The notes beneath the pieces were generated by a model. The model was given only the letters and a program-made list of their open reading frames with translations. It did no database searches and was not told the DNA's origin. A stretch of 25,547 bases of DNA from Lachnospiraceae bacterium UBA3282 (GTDB lineage: Bacteria; Bacillota; Clostridia; Lachnospirales; Lachnospiraceae), in the NCBI GenBank assembly GCA_002361735.1, contig DETS01000094.1, positions 3,938-29,484 on the forward strand, read 5' to 3'. Of this stretch, positions 1 to 7,439 are shown piece by piece. Every line of letters begins with the position of its first letter. The first letter of the stretch is position 1. Both the position numbers and the translations under genes were made by a program.

Positions 1-1988
1 ATCTCCGGCATCATATGATCCATAAAAATAATATCGTATTTTGTTTGCTTGACACGATCGATTGCCGCACGTCCGCTGTCCGCTTCGTCCATGAGAAATC
101 GGTAAGGTTTCAGGAAGCCTTTTGCCACCTTTCTGTTGACCAGATTGTCATCCACCACCAGCACCCGGCAATCCTCTGCCAAAAAGAGTTTGATCTCATC
201 CTCCTTCTTTTCCGTCTCCTTCGGCGCTTCGCTCAGACTCCGCGCATCCACAATCTTTTGCGGAATCTCCAAAATAAAGGTAGTTCCCTTTCCGTATACG
301 CTTTCCACGCGGATATTTCCGCCCATCAGTTCTACCAGATGTCTGGTAATGGACAACCCCAGCCCGGTACCTTCCACCGCGCGGTTGCGTTTCGCATCCA
401 CTTGACTGAAATTCTCAAAGATTTTTTCCAAATCTTCTTCCTTAATGCCGCAGCCGGTATCCTCGACTTCCATATGCAGCCATTCCGTGTCGCTTTCTGT
501 TCCAAGTCTGCCACTGACGGAGAGTTTTACATGCCCCTCTTTGGTAAACTTCAACCCGTTATTCAACAGATTGATCAAAATCTGCCGAATCCTTCCCTCG
601 TCGCCATGATAACGGCTGGGAATGGACATATCATACTCGCACTTAAGCAAAATGCCCCGCTTCGATGCCGCCCCGTCCATCATATTGATGACCTCATCCA
701 CAATGCTTTTGATGTGATAGTCCGTGCACACCAGTTCCATCTTGCCTGCCTCTACCTTGGAAAGGTCAAGAATATCATTGATAAGAGCCAGCAAATTTCT
801 GGACGCCGATTTGATATCGCAGGCGTAACTGTATACCTTCCGCCCTTTGCTCTCCTCCATGATGATATCGCTTAAGCCCACGATCGCATTCATGGGTGTG
901 CGGATCTCGTGAGACATATTTGCCAAAAATTCACTCTTTGCCTCGTTTGCCTGCTCTGCCTGTATCCGAAACCGCTTGATCACTTCGATATGATTTCTCA
1001 TTTCCGTCATATCAAGGATGACTACCACATAGCCTTTGAGAACCCCGAATCGATCTGCGATCCGCTCCACATGGCTCTGATAGTAGCATTCATTGAGGAA
1101 AAACTCGTTCTGCCCGTCCTCTCCCAACGCATTTTCCGGAAAATCCTCTATCTCTGTGATATTCCTGCCAACCACATGATTGTTCAGTCCCGTAAAAATG
1201 TCTGCTGCCGCCGGATTATAGCTGACGACCCTTTTCTTTTCATCCAATGCGATCACGCCGTCACTCATACTGTTTAACAACGTTCCGGAAGCAAGGCTGC
1301 CAAAATCATAGACCTTCTTACTCCATACCAGGATCACCACACATGAGAGTACCAGCCCCAGCGTCATAGGCGTAAAATCATATGCCCGCGTCAGCTTCGT
1401 GACATACGCATATAAGGCAATGACCGGCAAAAAGGAAAGCCCCAAAATCAAACCGTACCTGCGATCCACCGCATCCTCACCTTTTCTGGCAACAGCACGG
1501 ATCAGCACACGCAGGGACATCACATAGGGAATCAGCGTGGCAAAAATGATAAAGAACGCATACCCCGGTCCATACTGTAGAAACAGATAAGAATGCCCTT
1601 CTGCCGTAGTCTGCCATTCCACCTGTCTGTAAAAAAAGCCGTGATAATCACAGGTAATAATCAACAAAAGAAGCCCCGCATCAATGATTCCCAATAGCTT
1701 CAACAGCTTAAGCGGCGCTTCCTCAAAACAATAGATATAGATAAAATAGCAATAGCAGACCGGTATCGTCATGGTTCCCAGATGCTGCATCTTTACCGCT
1801 ACCAGCGCCGCCTCCATCGTAGGCGCCGTCAGCTCCAGCAAGTATCCTATGTTCTGGATCAAGGCTCCCACCAGAAAATATTCCATCATTTTCTGCTCTC
1901 TGGAACCGTCCCCGCTAAGCAGGAGCGCCAACGCAAAAAAGATGGCGCAGATTGTTATCACCTGAAATCCTAAAAAAACTATGTTCAT
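1..1988 (-). CDS. Hybrid sensor histidine kinase with 7TM-type sensor (3' part outside the window)
   Basis: Membrane sensor kinase: it would autophosphorylate a histidine and pass the phosphate to its own receiver domain. About 662 codons are visible. The N-terminal ~220 residues are a run of hydrophobic segments (7TM-type sensor). A PAS-like domain follows, then the HisKA H-box SHEIRTPMNAIVGL with phospho-acceptor His360, then the HATPase with N-box NLLNNGLKF, G1 DTGCGI and G2 GTGLGL. The receiver begins with VLVVDDN and reaches MDHMMPE, with acceptor Asp657, where the window ends. The start is secure: an in-frame TAG lies six codons upstream of this ATG, preceded by AGGAGA. It begins 41 bases after the EAL gene ends, so the two are probably co-transcribed. 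Any HPt domain or second receiver would lie off the left edge. The signal sensed cannot be read from sequence. Confidence 0.93.
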   Translation of the reverse strand, partial: MNIVFLGFQVITICAIFFALALLLSGDGSREQKMMEYFLVGALIQNIGYLLELTAPTMEAALVAVKMQHLGTMTIPVCYCYFIYIYCFEEAPLKLLKLLGIIDAGLLLLIITCDYHGFFYRQVEWQTTAEGHSYLFLQYGPGYAFFIIFATLIPYVMSLRVLIRAVARKGEDAVDRRYGLILGLSFLPVIALYAYVTKLTRAYDFTPMTLGLVLSCVVILVWSKKVYDFGSLASGTLLNSMSDGVIALDEKKRVVSYNPAAADIFTGLNNHVVGRNITEIEDFPENALGEDGQNEFFLNECYYQSHVERIADRFGVLKGYVVVILDMTEMRNHIEVIKRFRIQAEQANEAKSEFLANMSHEIRTPMNAIVGLSDIIMEESKGRKVYSYACDIKSASRNLLALINDILDLSKVEAGKMELVCTDYHIKSIVDEVINMMDGAASKRGILLKCEYDMSIPSRYHGDEGRIRQILINLLNNGLKFTKEGHVKLSVSGRLGTESDTEWLHMEVEDTGCGIKEEDLEKIFENFSQVDAKRNRAVEGTGLGLSITRHLVELMGGNIRVESVYGKGTTFILEIPQKIVDARSLSEAPKETEKKEDEIKLFLAEDCRVLVVDDNLVNRKVAKGFLKPYRFLMDEADSGRAAIDRVKQTKYDIIFMDHMMPE

Positions 1989-2029
1989 ATCGCAGCCCGT
2001 CTCCTACCGGGTAATGTTCTTTGCAGATC

Positions 2030-3952
2030 TCACTCATATGACTTGATAAAACTGACAAACTCCGGTTTCGGAACCGGCTTTGAGAAAAAGTATCCCTGAA
2101 TGAAATCACACTGCAACTCCGCAAAAAAGTCCAACATTTCCTGCGTCTCGATGCCTTCCACCACAATCTCCATGTTCATGTCCTTGAGCATCGCCACCGT
2201 GTTTTTGAGCACCACGCGCATCTTGGGATTATCCTGCTCGTCCACAAAGGTCTTGTCCAGCTTGATGATTTTAAGCGGAAGCTGAATCACGCGCTTGATA
2301 TTGGAATAGCCCGTCCCATAATCATCCAGCGAGAAGGATATCCCCGCCCGATGAAGCTTCTGTAAATTCTCCGCCATGATCTCCTGTGTATGACTTGCCG
2401 CAGTCTCTGTGATTTCCAAATTGATATATTCCGCGGAGACACGGTGCTTTGCCATGATGCCGAGAATCTTATCTGCCAGATTGACTCTCATGCACTGCGT
2501 TACCGAGAGATTTACTTCTATGTACTCTAAGCCCAATGAATGAAATTCTCCCTCGGCAATGAAACGACAGACTTCTTCCAATACATAGTCGCCGATTCTG
2601 TGAATGGCGCCGCTTCTCTCCGCCGCCGTGACCAAAATCTCCGGTGAGATAAATCCGTAAGTCGGATCAAAGAGACGAAGCAATGCCTCCGCCGAAACAA
2701 ATTTTCTTTTTTCTACGGAATAGATTGGCTGATAATAAACTTGGAAACGCTTAAATTCCAACGCTTCTTCAATGATCTCGTCAATGTTGCCCTGAATCTC
2801 AAACAGCCCTTTATGGAATACCTCGTTTACGTGCATGACGCGAGGCTCAAACTTCACCTTCTGGTGAAAATCCATGCCGAAGGTCATCAACATCTTGAAA
2901 TCCTTGATTTCCTCAGGGCAGCGTGCCAACACCACGATCGGCTGCAGCGTGACATCCAAGTCATTATAATCGCGCTTCTCCATCAGACTTGCCACCAGCG
3001 CTTCCGCCGTTTCCTCCGCCAACTTCCTGTCCTTCTCATTAAATACCATGCGGAAGCGTCCCCGGTCCAGGTAATAAAGATCCGCCTTGCTGCCCGAAAC
3101 CATATTCGCCTGATGAACCCTGTCAACCACGTCACTTAACACCTGCATGGCAAAGTCATAGCCCATCATGGCATTGATCTCGGAGAAATTCCCCAAATTC
3201 AGCATAACTACGTCGACGTTCTTTTTATTATAGTAGTTCCTTTTCATGTCCGATGCGTAGGCGCTGTACTTCATAAGCTGCGTATCCGAATCGACGATCT
3301 CCTCCGGTCTCTGAGCGCCAAAGCTGATAACCAGCAGACTGACAGCCGCGGCAAACATTTCCACGAGAGTCGATGGCGACTGCATCTGTACCAGCATCGC
3401 AGCTCCTCCGATCGGTATGTAAGACATGGCGGCACAGAATTTGGATAATGTCATCAATTCCCGATAGTAGATGGTATAAACGATCACAAACACAATATAA
3501 ATCGATATCGCCGCATAAATCAGGAAAAACCACTCCCCGCGCTGATAGCCCCCTTCTACCAGAAACATCTTCTTGGTAAACGGGTTCGTAAGAAGCGCTG
3601 CCGAAACCGTTATCAGGGGCGCCCACAAAATAAATTGAATGATGAAATTCTTTCTGATCTTATGCCAGGTATCAGATAAGCTAATCACAAACAGGGCATA
3701 AACCGGCACCGTCAAATTATGTATGACGAGATATCCCGTATGCGCCAGATATAACGCAAAGTGACTCGTACTTTGCGCATTGTCAAGGGATACCGCCCAG
3801 ATATCAAAAAGCGCAGCAAGCCAGTTGAGGGAGATGAATGCCAAAAACATTCTGTTAGACATGCCGTTCGTCAGCTTCCTCACCACAGTCGATATCAAAA
3901 GCAGTGTCAATATTAAGATGGCAGCTATATCGTAACTAAGACTTTTCCCCAT
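2030..3952 (-). CDS. Membrane-bound c-di-GMP phosphodiesterase, degenerate GGDEF plus intact EAL
   Basis: Predicted to hydrolyse the second messenger c-di-GMP. Residues 1-215 form about seven hydrophobic segments resembling the 7TM-type sensor of the neighbouring kinase. Residues ~245-370 align as a GGDEF domain, but the signature is DRGRF (296-300), so cyclase activity should be absent; such domains often act as regulatory GTP sensors. The EAL domain (~385-635) keeps the expected catalytic and metal residues: EALLR (E422), N481, LEITE (E513), DDYGTG (D543, D544), IKLDK (K564), VVEGIET (E599) and QGY (Q619). GAGG lies 5 bases before the ATG. It is first of a two-gene operon with the hybrid kinase, suggesting a shared cue acting through c-di-GMP and phosphotransfer. 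Confidence is high for the EAL function; the input signal is unknown. Confidence 0.93.
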   Translation of the reverse strand: MGKSLSYDIAAILILTLLLISTVVRKLTNGMSNRMFLAFISLNWLAALFDIWAVSLDNAQSTSHFALYLAHTGYLVIHNLTVPVYALFVISLSDTWHKIRKNFIIQFILWAPLITVSAALLTNPFTKKMFLVEGGYQRGEWFFLIYAAISIYIVFVIVYTIYYRELMTLSKFCAAMSYIPIGGAAMLVQMQSPSTLVEMFAAAVSLLVISFGAQRPEEIVDSDTQLMKYSAYASDMKRNYYNKKNVDVVMLNLGNFSEINAMMGYDFAMQVLSDVVDRVHQANMVSGSKADLYYLDRGRFRMVFNEKDRKLAEETAEALVASLMEKRDYNDLDVTLQPIVVLARCPEEIKDFKMLMTFGMDFHQKVKFEPRVMHVNEVFHKGLFEIQGNIDEIIEEALEFKRFQVYYQPIYSVEKRKFVSAEALLRLFDPTYGFISPEILVTAAERSGAIHRIGDYVLEEVCRFIAEGEFHSLGLEYIEVNLSVTQCMRVNLADKILGIMAKHRVSAEYINLEITETAASHTQEIMAENLQKLHRAGISFSLDDYGTGYSNIKRVIQLPLKIIKLDKTFVDEQDNPKMRVVLKNTVAMLKDMNMEIVVEGIETQEMLDFFAELQCDFIQGYFFSKPVPKPEFVSFIKSYE

Positions 3953-4001
3953 AATTTCCTCTGTAAATGCAACGTCTCTTATTTTCTTTTGCGGCTACTA
4001 C

Positions 4002-4030
4002 ATTATACCAAATTTAGGGAAAAGTGAAAA
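4002..4030 (-). promoter_or_regulatory. sigmaA promoter for the EAL/kinase operon
   Basis: On the minus strand the -10 is TATAAT (4002-4007) and the -35 is TTTTCA (4025-4030), with a 17-base spacer ending in TTTGG. Transcription would start near 3995, leaving a leader of about 43 bases before the EAL start codon. Confidence 0.7.
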
Positions 4031-4081
4031 GCCTTTATTTTTTGCGCACTCCAAAGTTTACATGCGGCACTTTCAAATTGC

Positions 4082-4110
4082 TTTACATCCCATAGCTTGC
4101 ACATTACAAT
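4082..4110 (+). promoter_or_regulatory. sigmaA promoter placing transcription start on the ATG (leaderless)
   Basis: TTTACA (4082-4087), a 17-base spacer and TACAAT (4105-4110) fit a sigmaA promoter well. The ATG of the HTH fusion gene is at 4117, only 6 bases after the -10, which is where transcription normally begins. No Shine-Dalgarno sequence precedes the ATG. Together these suggest a leaderless mRNA. Confidence 0.6.
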
Positions 4111-4116
4111 AAGACT

Positions 4117-4713
4117 ATGACGACCGGAGAAAAAATAACCTTACTGCGAAAAGAAAAGAATATCACCCAGGAACAGCTGGCAGAACTGCTGGACGTTTCC
4201 CGTCAATCCGTCTCCCGTTGGGAAAAAGACGCCGCTTTTCCGGAAACGGACAAACTGATCCAGTTGAGCAGATTATTTGCCTGCAGCATCGATTTTTTGC
4301 TGAGCAACGATCCCTATGAAAAAGAGATTGCGCCCTGCCCCACTGTTTCCGATTCTTATCAATTCATCCGTGAATGCGGCTATTTCTTTCTGGCAACCTC
4401 CGTTGACGGCCAGCCCGGGTTAAGGCCGCTTGGCATGGTTTACACAAATGGCCGCGCTTTATTCATAGCCACCGATAAGCGAAAGAACGTGTATTCCGAA
4501 CTGATGCAAAATGCACGGATTGCAATCGGGGCTTATGATCCGCATACCAAAAAATGCCTGCGTTTAAGCGGCCGCGCAATCGCAGAAACTTCTATATCCG
4601 TGAGGGAAGAAATGATGAACGCATATCCGCCCTTAAGACAAAAGTACACAGCGGAAGAAGAAAGGTATCTGGCCATTTTCAAACTGCTGATCGACGATAG
4701 TAATATGACTTAA
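4117..4713 (+). CDS. XRE-type HTH regulator fused to a pyridoxamine 5'-phosphate oxidase-like flavin-binding domain
   Basis: A 198-residue fusion. Residues ~5-62 are a classic Cro/XRE helix-turn-helix (QEQLAELLDVSRQSVSRWE). Residues ~80-190 are a split-barrel PNPOx-like domain (FFLATSVDGQPGLRPLG, then SGRAIAE), a fold that binds FMN, F420 or haem-type cofactors. The fusion suggests a transcription regulator that senses a redox cofactor or small ligand; this is inferred from architecture. The start is fixed by the usual position of the HTH at the N-terminus and by the promoter, which implies a leaderless transcript. A second PNPOx-like gene follows 50 bases later on the same strand, the likely regulated partner. 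The domain assignments are sure, the ligand unknown. Confidence 0.88.
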   Translation: MTTGEKITLLRKEKNITQEQLAELLDVSRQSVSRWEKDAAFPETDKLIQLSRLFACSIDFLLSNDPYEKEIAPCPTVSDSYQFIRECGYFFLATSVDGQPGLRPLGMVYTNGRALFIATDKRKNVYSELMQNARIAIGAYDPHTKKCLRLSGRAIAETSISVREEMMNAYPPLRQKYTAEEERYLAIFKLLIDDSNMT

Positions 4714-4763
4714 ATAGATAATAGTGAAATATTACTTACAAGAAAAGGAAAAGGAGAAAACGA

Positions 4764-5189
4764 ATGGAAAAATTGACCCCCGAAACAAAGAAACTGTTGG
4801 ACGAGCGGTTTGGGCATGACTGCATCATCGCCCTGGCAACCACGGACGAGGGCCTGCCCTATGTCCGCAATGTCGACGCTTACTATGAGGACGGTGCATT
4901 TTATGTGGTCACCTATGCCCTCTCCAATAAAATGAATCACATTGCCAAAAATCCCACAGTGGCGATCGCCGGCGACTGGTTTACCGCCCACGGTGCGGGA
5001 AAGAATCTCGGCTTTGTCGGCAAGGACGAAAACCGAGACATCATGGCAAAGCTGAAAGAGGTATTCTCTGCCTGGATCAATGCACATACTAATCTCGAAG
5101 ATGAAAATACCTGTCTTTTGCGCATTCAGCTGACCGACGGTATCCTCTTTTCCCACGGGACCAGATATGATATTGATTTTACCTGTTAG
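4764..5189 (+). CDS. Pyridoxamine 5'-phosphate oxidase family protein (flavin-binding split barrel)
   Basis: A 141-residue single-domain protein of the PNPOx-like superfamily. The segment ALATTDEGLPYVRNVDAYY is the typical first strand pair, and FYVVTYALSNKMNHIAKNP carries the usual flavin-phosphate-contacting region. The family contains FMN-dependent oxidoreductases and cofactor-binding stress proteins; the reaction here cannot be stated. AAGGAG lies about 8 bases before the ATG. It is the second gene of a two-gene unit with the HTH-PNPOx fusion, so control by that fusion protein is a reasonable inference. Confidence 0.85.
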   Translation: MEKLTPETKKLLDERFGHDCIIALATTDEGLPYVRNVDAYYEDGAFYVVTYALSNKMNHIAKNPTVAIAGDWFTAHGAGKNLGFVGKDENRDIMAKLKEVFSAWINAHTNLEDENTCLLRIQLTDGILFSHGTRYDIDFTC

Positions 5190-5251
5190 CTTCTGTTGCT
5201 GTTATTTTGATTCAAACCGCTTATGCCGAACCAAAAAAGTTCCCGAATCAG

Positions 5252-5284
5252 GAAAGTTTTTACTTAATTTCAGTAAAAACTTTC
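5252..5284 (+). repeat. Perfect 12-bp inverted repeat (hairpin A:B)
   Basis: GAAAGTTTTTAC (5252-5263) and GTAAAAACTTTC (5273-5284) are exact reverse complements around a 9-base loop. The stem is AT-rich with only a short T-run after it, so alone it is a weak terminator. Its arms resemble those of the next hairpin. Confidence 0.8.
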
Positions 5285-5294
5285 TATTTTTAAT

Positions 5295-5334
5295 AAGTTT
5301 TTCTTGTTTGCAAGTAAAACTCTTGATTTTTTTT
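5295..5334 (+). terminator. Imperfect hairpin followed by eight T residues (C:D)
   Basis: The arm 5293-5306 (ending GTTTTTCTTG) and the arm CAAGTAAAACTCTT (5311-5324) pair at 11 of 14 positions around TTTG, and T8 follows at 5327-5334. This fits an intrinsic terminator of the flavin-binding operon. The arms are near-copies of those in the preceding hairpin, so alternative pairing between the two is possible. Confidence 0.5.
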
Positions 5335-5370
5335 GCTTTTTTGGGCATACTATAAGGGGAGGCGATGGGC

Positions 5371-6570
5371 ATGATCACCAGAACTTATTATATCGAAATC
5401 CTAAAAAAATACCGCAATGTGCCGCTTGTGAAACTGCTGGCCGGTATCCGCCGCTGCGGAAAATCGACTATTTTGGAAATGCTGCGGGATGACCTGCTTG
5501 CAGACGGTATCGCGCAGGATCACATCCTTGAAGTGCGCTATACCTCCGAAATGTTTGCAGACGGCATGACCCACGGGGAAATGTATGACAATATCAAAAA
5601 GGAAATGACCGACACTGACCGCTATTATCTGTTACTTGATGAAGTGCAGGAAATAGATGGCTGGGAAAAAGCGGTGAACAGCCTTTTGGAAGACGGAAAT
5701 ACTGACATCTACGTTACCGGTTCCAATTCCAAGCTGATGTCGGGTGAGATTTCCACCTACTTAAGCGGCAGATATATCCAGATTCCCGTATATACGCTAT
5801 CTTTTGCCGAATATTTGGAATTTAAAAAAGCGAGTGGAAAATCGCAGAAAGAACTTTTGAACGATTACATCCGTCAGGGCGGCTTCCCCATCACCGCGAT
5901 CAGCGATTTTGACGAAGCCTCCGTTTATCAGATCGTCGAGGGCATCTATCACTCGGTAATCACAAACGACATTACAAAGCGGCATAACATCGCCAACTTT
6001 GATCTGTTTAACCGCGTTGTAAAATATGTCGTGGAAAATGTCGGCAAAACCTTTTCCGCCAATGCGATCGTAAAGTTTTTGAAAAGCGAGGGTCGCTCAC
6101 TTTCCGTGGAATCCGTGTACAATTATCTGGAATGGCTGGAAAAGGCATTTGTAATCTATCGCTGCAGCCGCTACGACCTGCAAGGCAAGGCGGTGTTAAA
6201 AACGCAGGAAAAATTCTATCTCGCGGACGCTTCCCTGAAATACTGTATGCTGGGATTTAACCCAAAATCCGTGGCCGCGATACTGGAAAACATCGTCTAC
6301 TTTGAACTGCTCAGAAAAGGATATGAAGTCTACATCGGCAAATACGAAACCAAAGAGATCGACTTTATTGCCCTGCGCCGCGATGAGCGGATCTATGTAC
6401 AGGTGTGCCGCAATCTGCCCGAAGATTCCGACCGGGAAATCGCAAACCTGCTGGAATTAAAGGACCACTATCCCAAATATATCGTTACCGTTGACGAGCT
6501 TGCCAAGGGAAATATCAACGGCATCAGGATCGTTTATCTGGCGGATTTTCTTTTGATGGTGGACTATTGA
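5371..6570 (+). CDS. AAA-type ATPase with C-terminal DUF4143 nuclease-like domain
   Basis: A member of the large archaeal/bacterial ATP-binding family with N-terminal AAA_14 and C-terminal DUF4143 domains. The Walker A motif is GIRRCGKST near residues 25-33, Walker B is YYLLLDEVQEI, and a sensor-like VTGSNSKL follows. The C-terminal third (ENIVYFELLRKGYEVYIG, then KEIDFIALRRDERIYVQVC) has the D-x(n)-Q layout of a PD-(D/E)XK-type fold. I prefer the second ATG (5371): the GGGGAGG site ends only 2 bases before the ATG at 5365 but 8 before this one. The cellular role of these ATPases is not established; they are usually solitary, as here. A short minus-strand frame overlaps its stop codon. Confidence 0.9.
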   Translation: MITRTYYIEILKKYRNVPLVKLLAGIRRCGKSTILEMLRDDLLADGIAQDHILEVRYTSEMFADGMTHGEMYDNIKKEMTDTDRYYLLLDEVQEIDGWEKAVNSLLEDGNTDIYVTGSNSKLMSGEISTYLSGRYIQIPVYTLSFAEYLEFKKASGKSQKELLNDYIRQGGFPITAISDFDEASVYQIVEGIYHSVITNDITKRHNIANFDLFNRVVKYVVENVGKTFSANAIVKFLKSEGRSLSVESVYNYLEWLEKAFVIYRCSRYDLQGKAVLKTQEKFYLADASLKYCMLGFNPKSVAAILENIVYFELLRKGYEVYIGKYETKEIDFIALRRDERIYVQVCRNLPEDSDREIANLLELKDHYPKYIVTVDELAKGNINGIRIVYLADFLLMVDY

Positions 6571-6731
6571 GCTGTCCTTTTACAAAAATACTGTATCATC
6601 GGTCCCACGATTTCCTTTTTCTCGACTGCAAAATACGGGGTAAGGATGTTTTCATAGGAATCAATGCCCTGTTTCCCCAAGTCGATGCCTTTGTCGTATG
6701 ATTTCGCGACTAATTCCAGTTGGTTATCCAT
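6564..6731 (-). CDS. Small hypothetical protein, 55 aa
   Basis: A short frame on the minus strand, starting MDNQLELVAKSYDKGIDLGK and ending in a Lys/Arg-containing tail. GGGGAG lies 9 bases before the ATG, and the frame begins 62 bases after the nucleotidyltransferase gene ends, so it could be its second operon member. It overlaps the stop codon of the convergent ATPase gene by 7 bases. The N-terminus is acidic-amphipathic with no membrane segment. I do not recognise the family. It may be a truncated remnant of a longer protein. Confidence 0.4.
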   Translation of the reverse strand: MDNQLELVAKSYDKGIDLGKQGIDSYENILTPYFAVEKKEIVGPMIQYFCKRTAQ

Positions 6732-6793
6732 AAGCAGTTTCTCCCCTTCTTACCTGATCTGTACTATAAAGATTTATGAACTTTACACTGTCT

Positions 6794-7096
6794 TTATTGT
6801 TCATAAATTACTACTCCACTTTTCGCAATTTCTTCTCCAACTTGTGAATCCGATGTGAGTTGAGATGTATCCAATAAATCGACTTCTTTTCCAAGCGCAG
6901 TAACTACATCTTCTAATAATCCAAAAAAGGCCAGTCCTTTGAGGCCGCTGTCCACAAGAATATCAATATCGCTCTGTTTTTCTGCAAGCCCTTTCGCATA
7001 CGAACCAAACAGCGTTGCCTTCTTCACCCTATACTCGGAAAACACAGGCTGTAAAATCGTCTGTATCTGCAACGGTGTATAAATATCCTTATCCAT
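6794..7096 (-). CDS. MNT-type minimal nucleotidyltransferase domain protein
   Basis: A 100-residue protein of the polymerase-beta-like minimal nucleotidyltransferase family. It shows the catalytic signature LFGSYAKG followed by SDIDILVD and, later, a third acidic position in EVDLLD. In HEPN-MNT pairs this protein is the antitoxin that AMPylates the HEPN RNase toxin. No HEPN gene is seen next to it; the only close downstream frame is a 55-aa unknown. I chose the ATG at 7096 because AGGAGG sits 7 bases upstream. It has its own strong promoter. The domain call is sure; an antitoxin role without a HEPN partner is uncertain. Confidence 0.88.
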   Translation of the reverse strand: MDKDIYTPLQIQTILQPVFSEYRVKKATLFGSYAKGLAEKQSDIDILVDSGLKGLAFFGLLEDVVTALGKEVDLLDTSQLTSDSQVGEEIAKSGVVIYEQ

Positions 7097-7133
7097 ACAT
7101 TTACCTCCTGTCTTCATCAAAACTATTTTTATC

Positions 7134-7162
7134 ATTATAATATGCCTGTCTTACAATAACAA
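7134..7162 (-). promoter_or_regulatory. sigmaA promoter for the nucleotidyltransferase gene
   Basis: Minus strand: TTGTTA (7157-7162), a 17-base spacer and a perfect TATAAT (7134-7139). Transcription would start near 7127, about 30 bases before the start codon. Confidence 0.75.
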
Positions 7163-7198
7163 TCCTTGTTTTCCTCTTTCATCTTTTTCTTCAATTTA

Positions 7199-7436
7199 TC
7201 ATCTGTCTGCCAAAGTGGGCTCCAGCAGTTTCTCCAATTCCACGCGCAGCCTGTTTTTCAAATCCTCCAGCTCCTCAGGCGTCGGCAGAAATTCATCCCG
7301 GAACTGCGGTTCCAAAAAATGCAGTTCCGTCGCGTGCTCCTTGCACAGAAACAGGGTATAGCCTTTGATGCGCTGGTGGTCGCCGATCACCACATAGCCC
7401 GTATTCAGTTCTTTGACAAAATAGGGATTCTTACCT
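7199..7436 (-). pseudogene. HIT-family hydrolase remnant, internally deleted
   Basis: Immediately after the LysR stop codon the minus strand reads GKNPYFVKELNTGYVVIGDH, then KGYTLFLCKEHATELH. This is the N-terminal half of a HIT-family nucleotide hydrolase, lacking only its first codons. After FRDEFL the frame jumps to PTPEELEDLKNRLRVELEKL, which looks like the family's extreme C-terminus. The middle of the protein, including the HxHxH catalytic motif, is missing, and there is no start codon with a ribosome binding site. The full family length is about 135-150 residues against ~78 here. A longer reading frame can be drawn by starting inside the LysR gene, but this is unlikely to be translated. 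I read it as a pseudogene. Confidence 0.75.
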
Positions 7437-7439
7437 CTA

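Noticed and set aside
15..1277. Long plus-strand frames opposite the histidine kinase
   Set aside because: They are antisense to clear kinase motifs and have no recognisable domains or ribosome binding sites.
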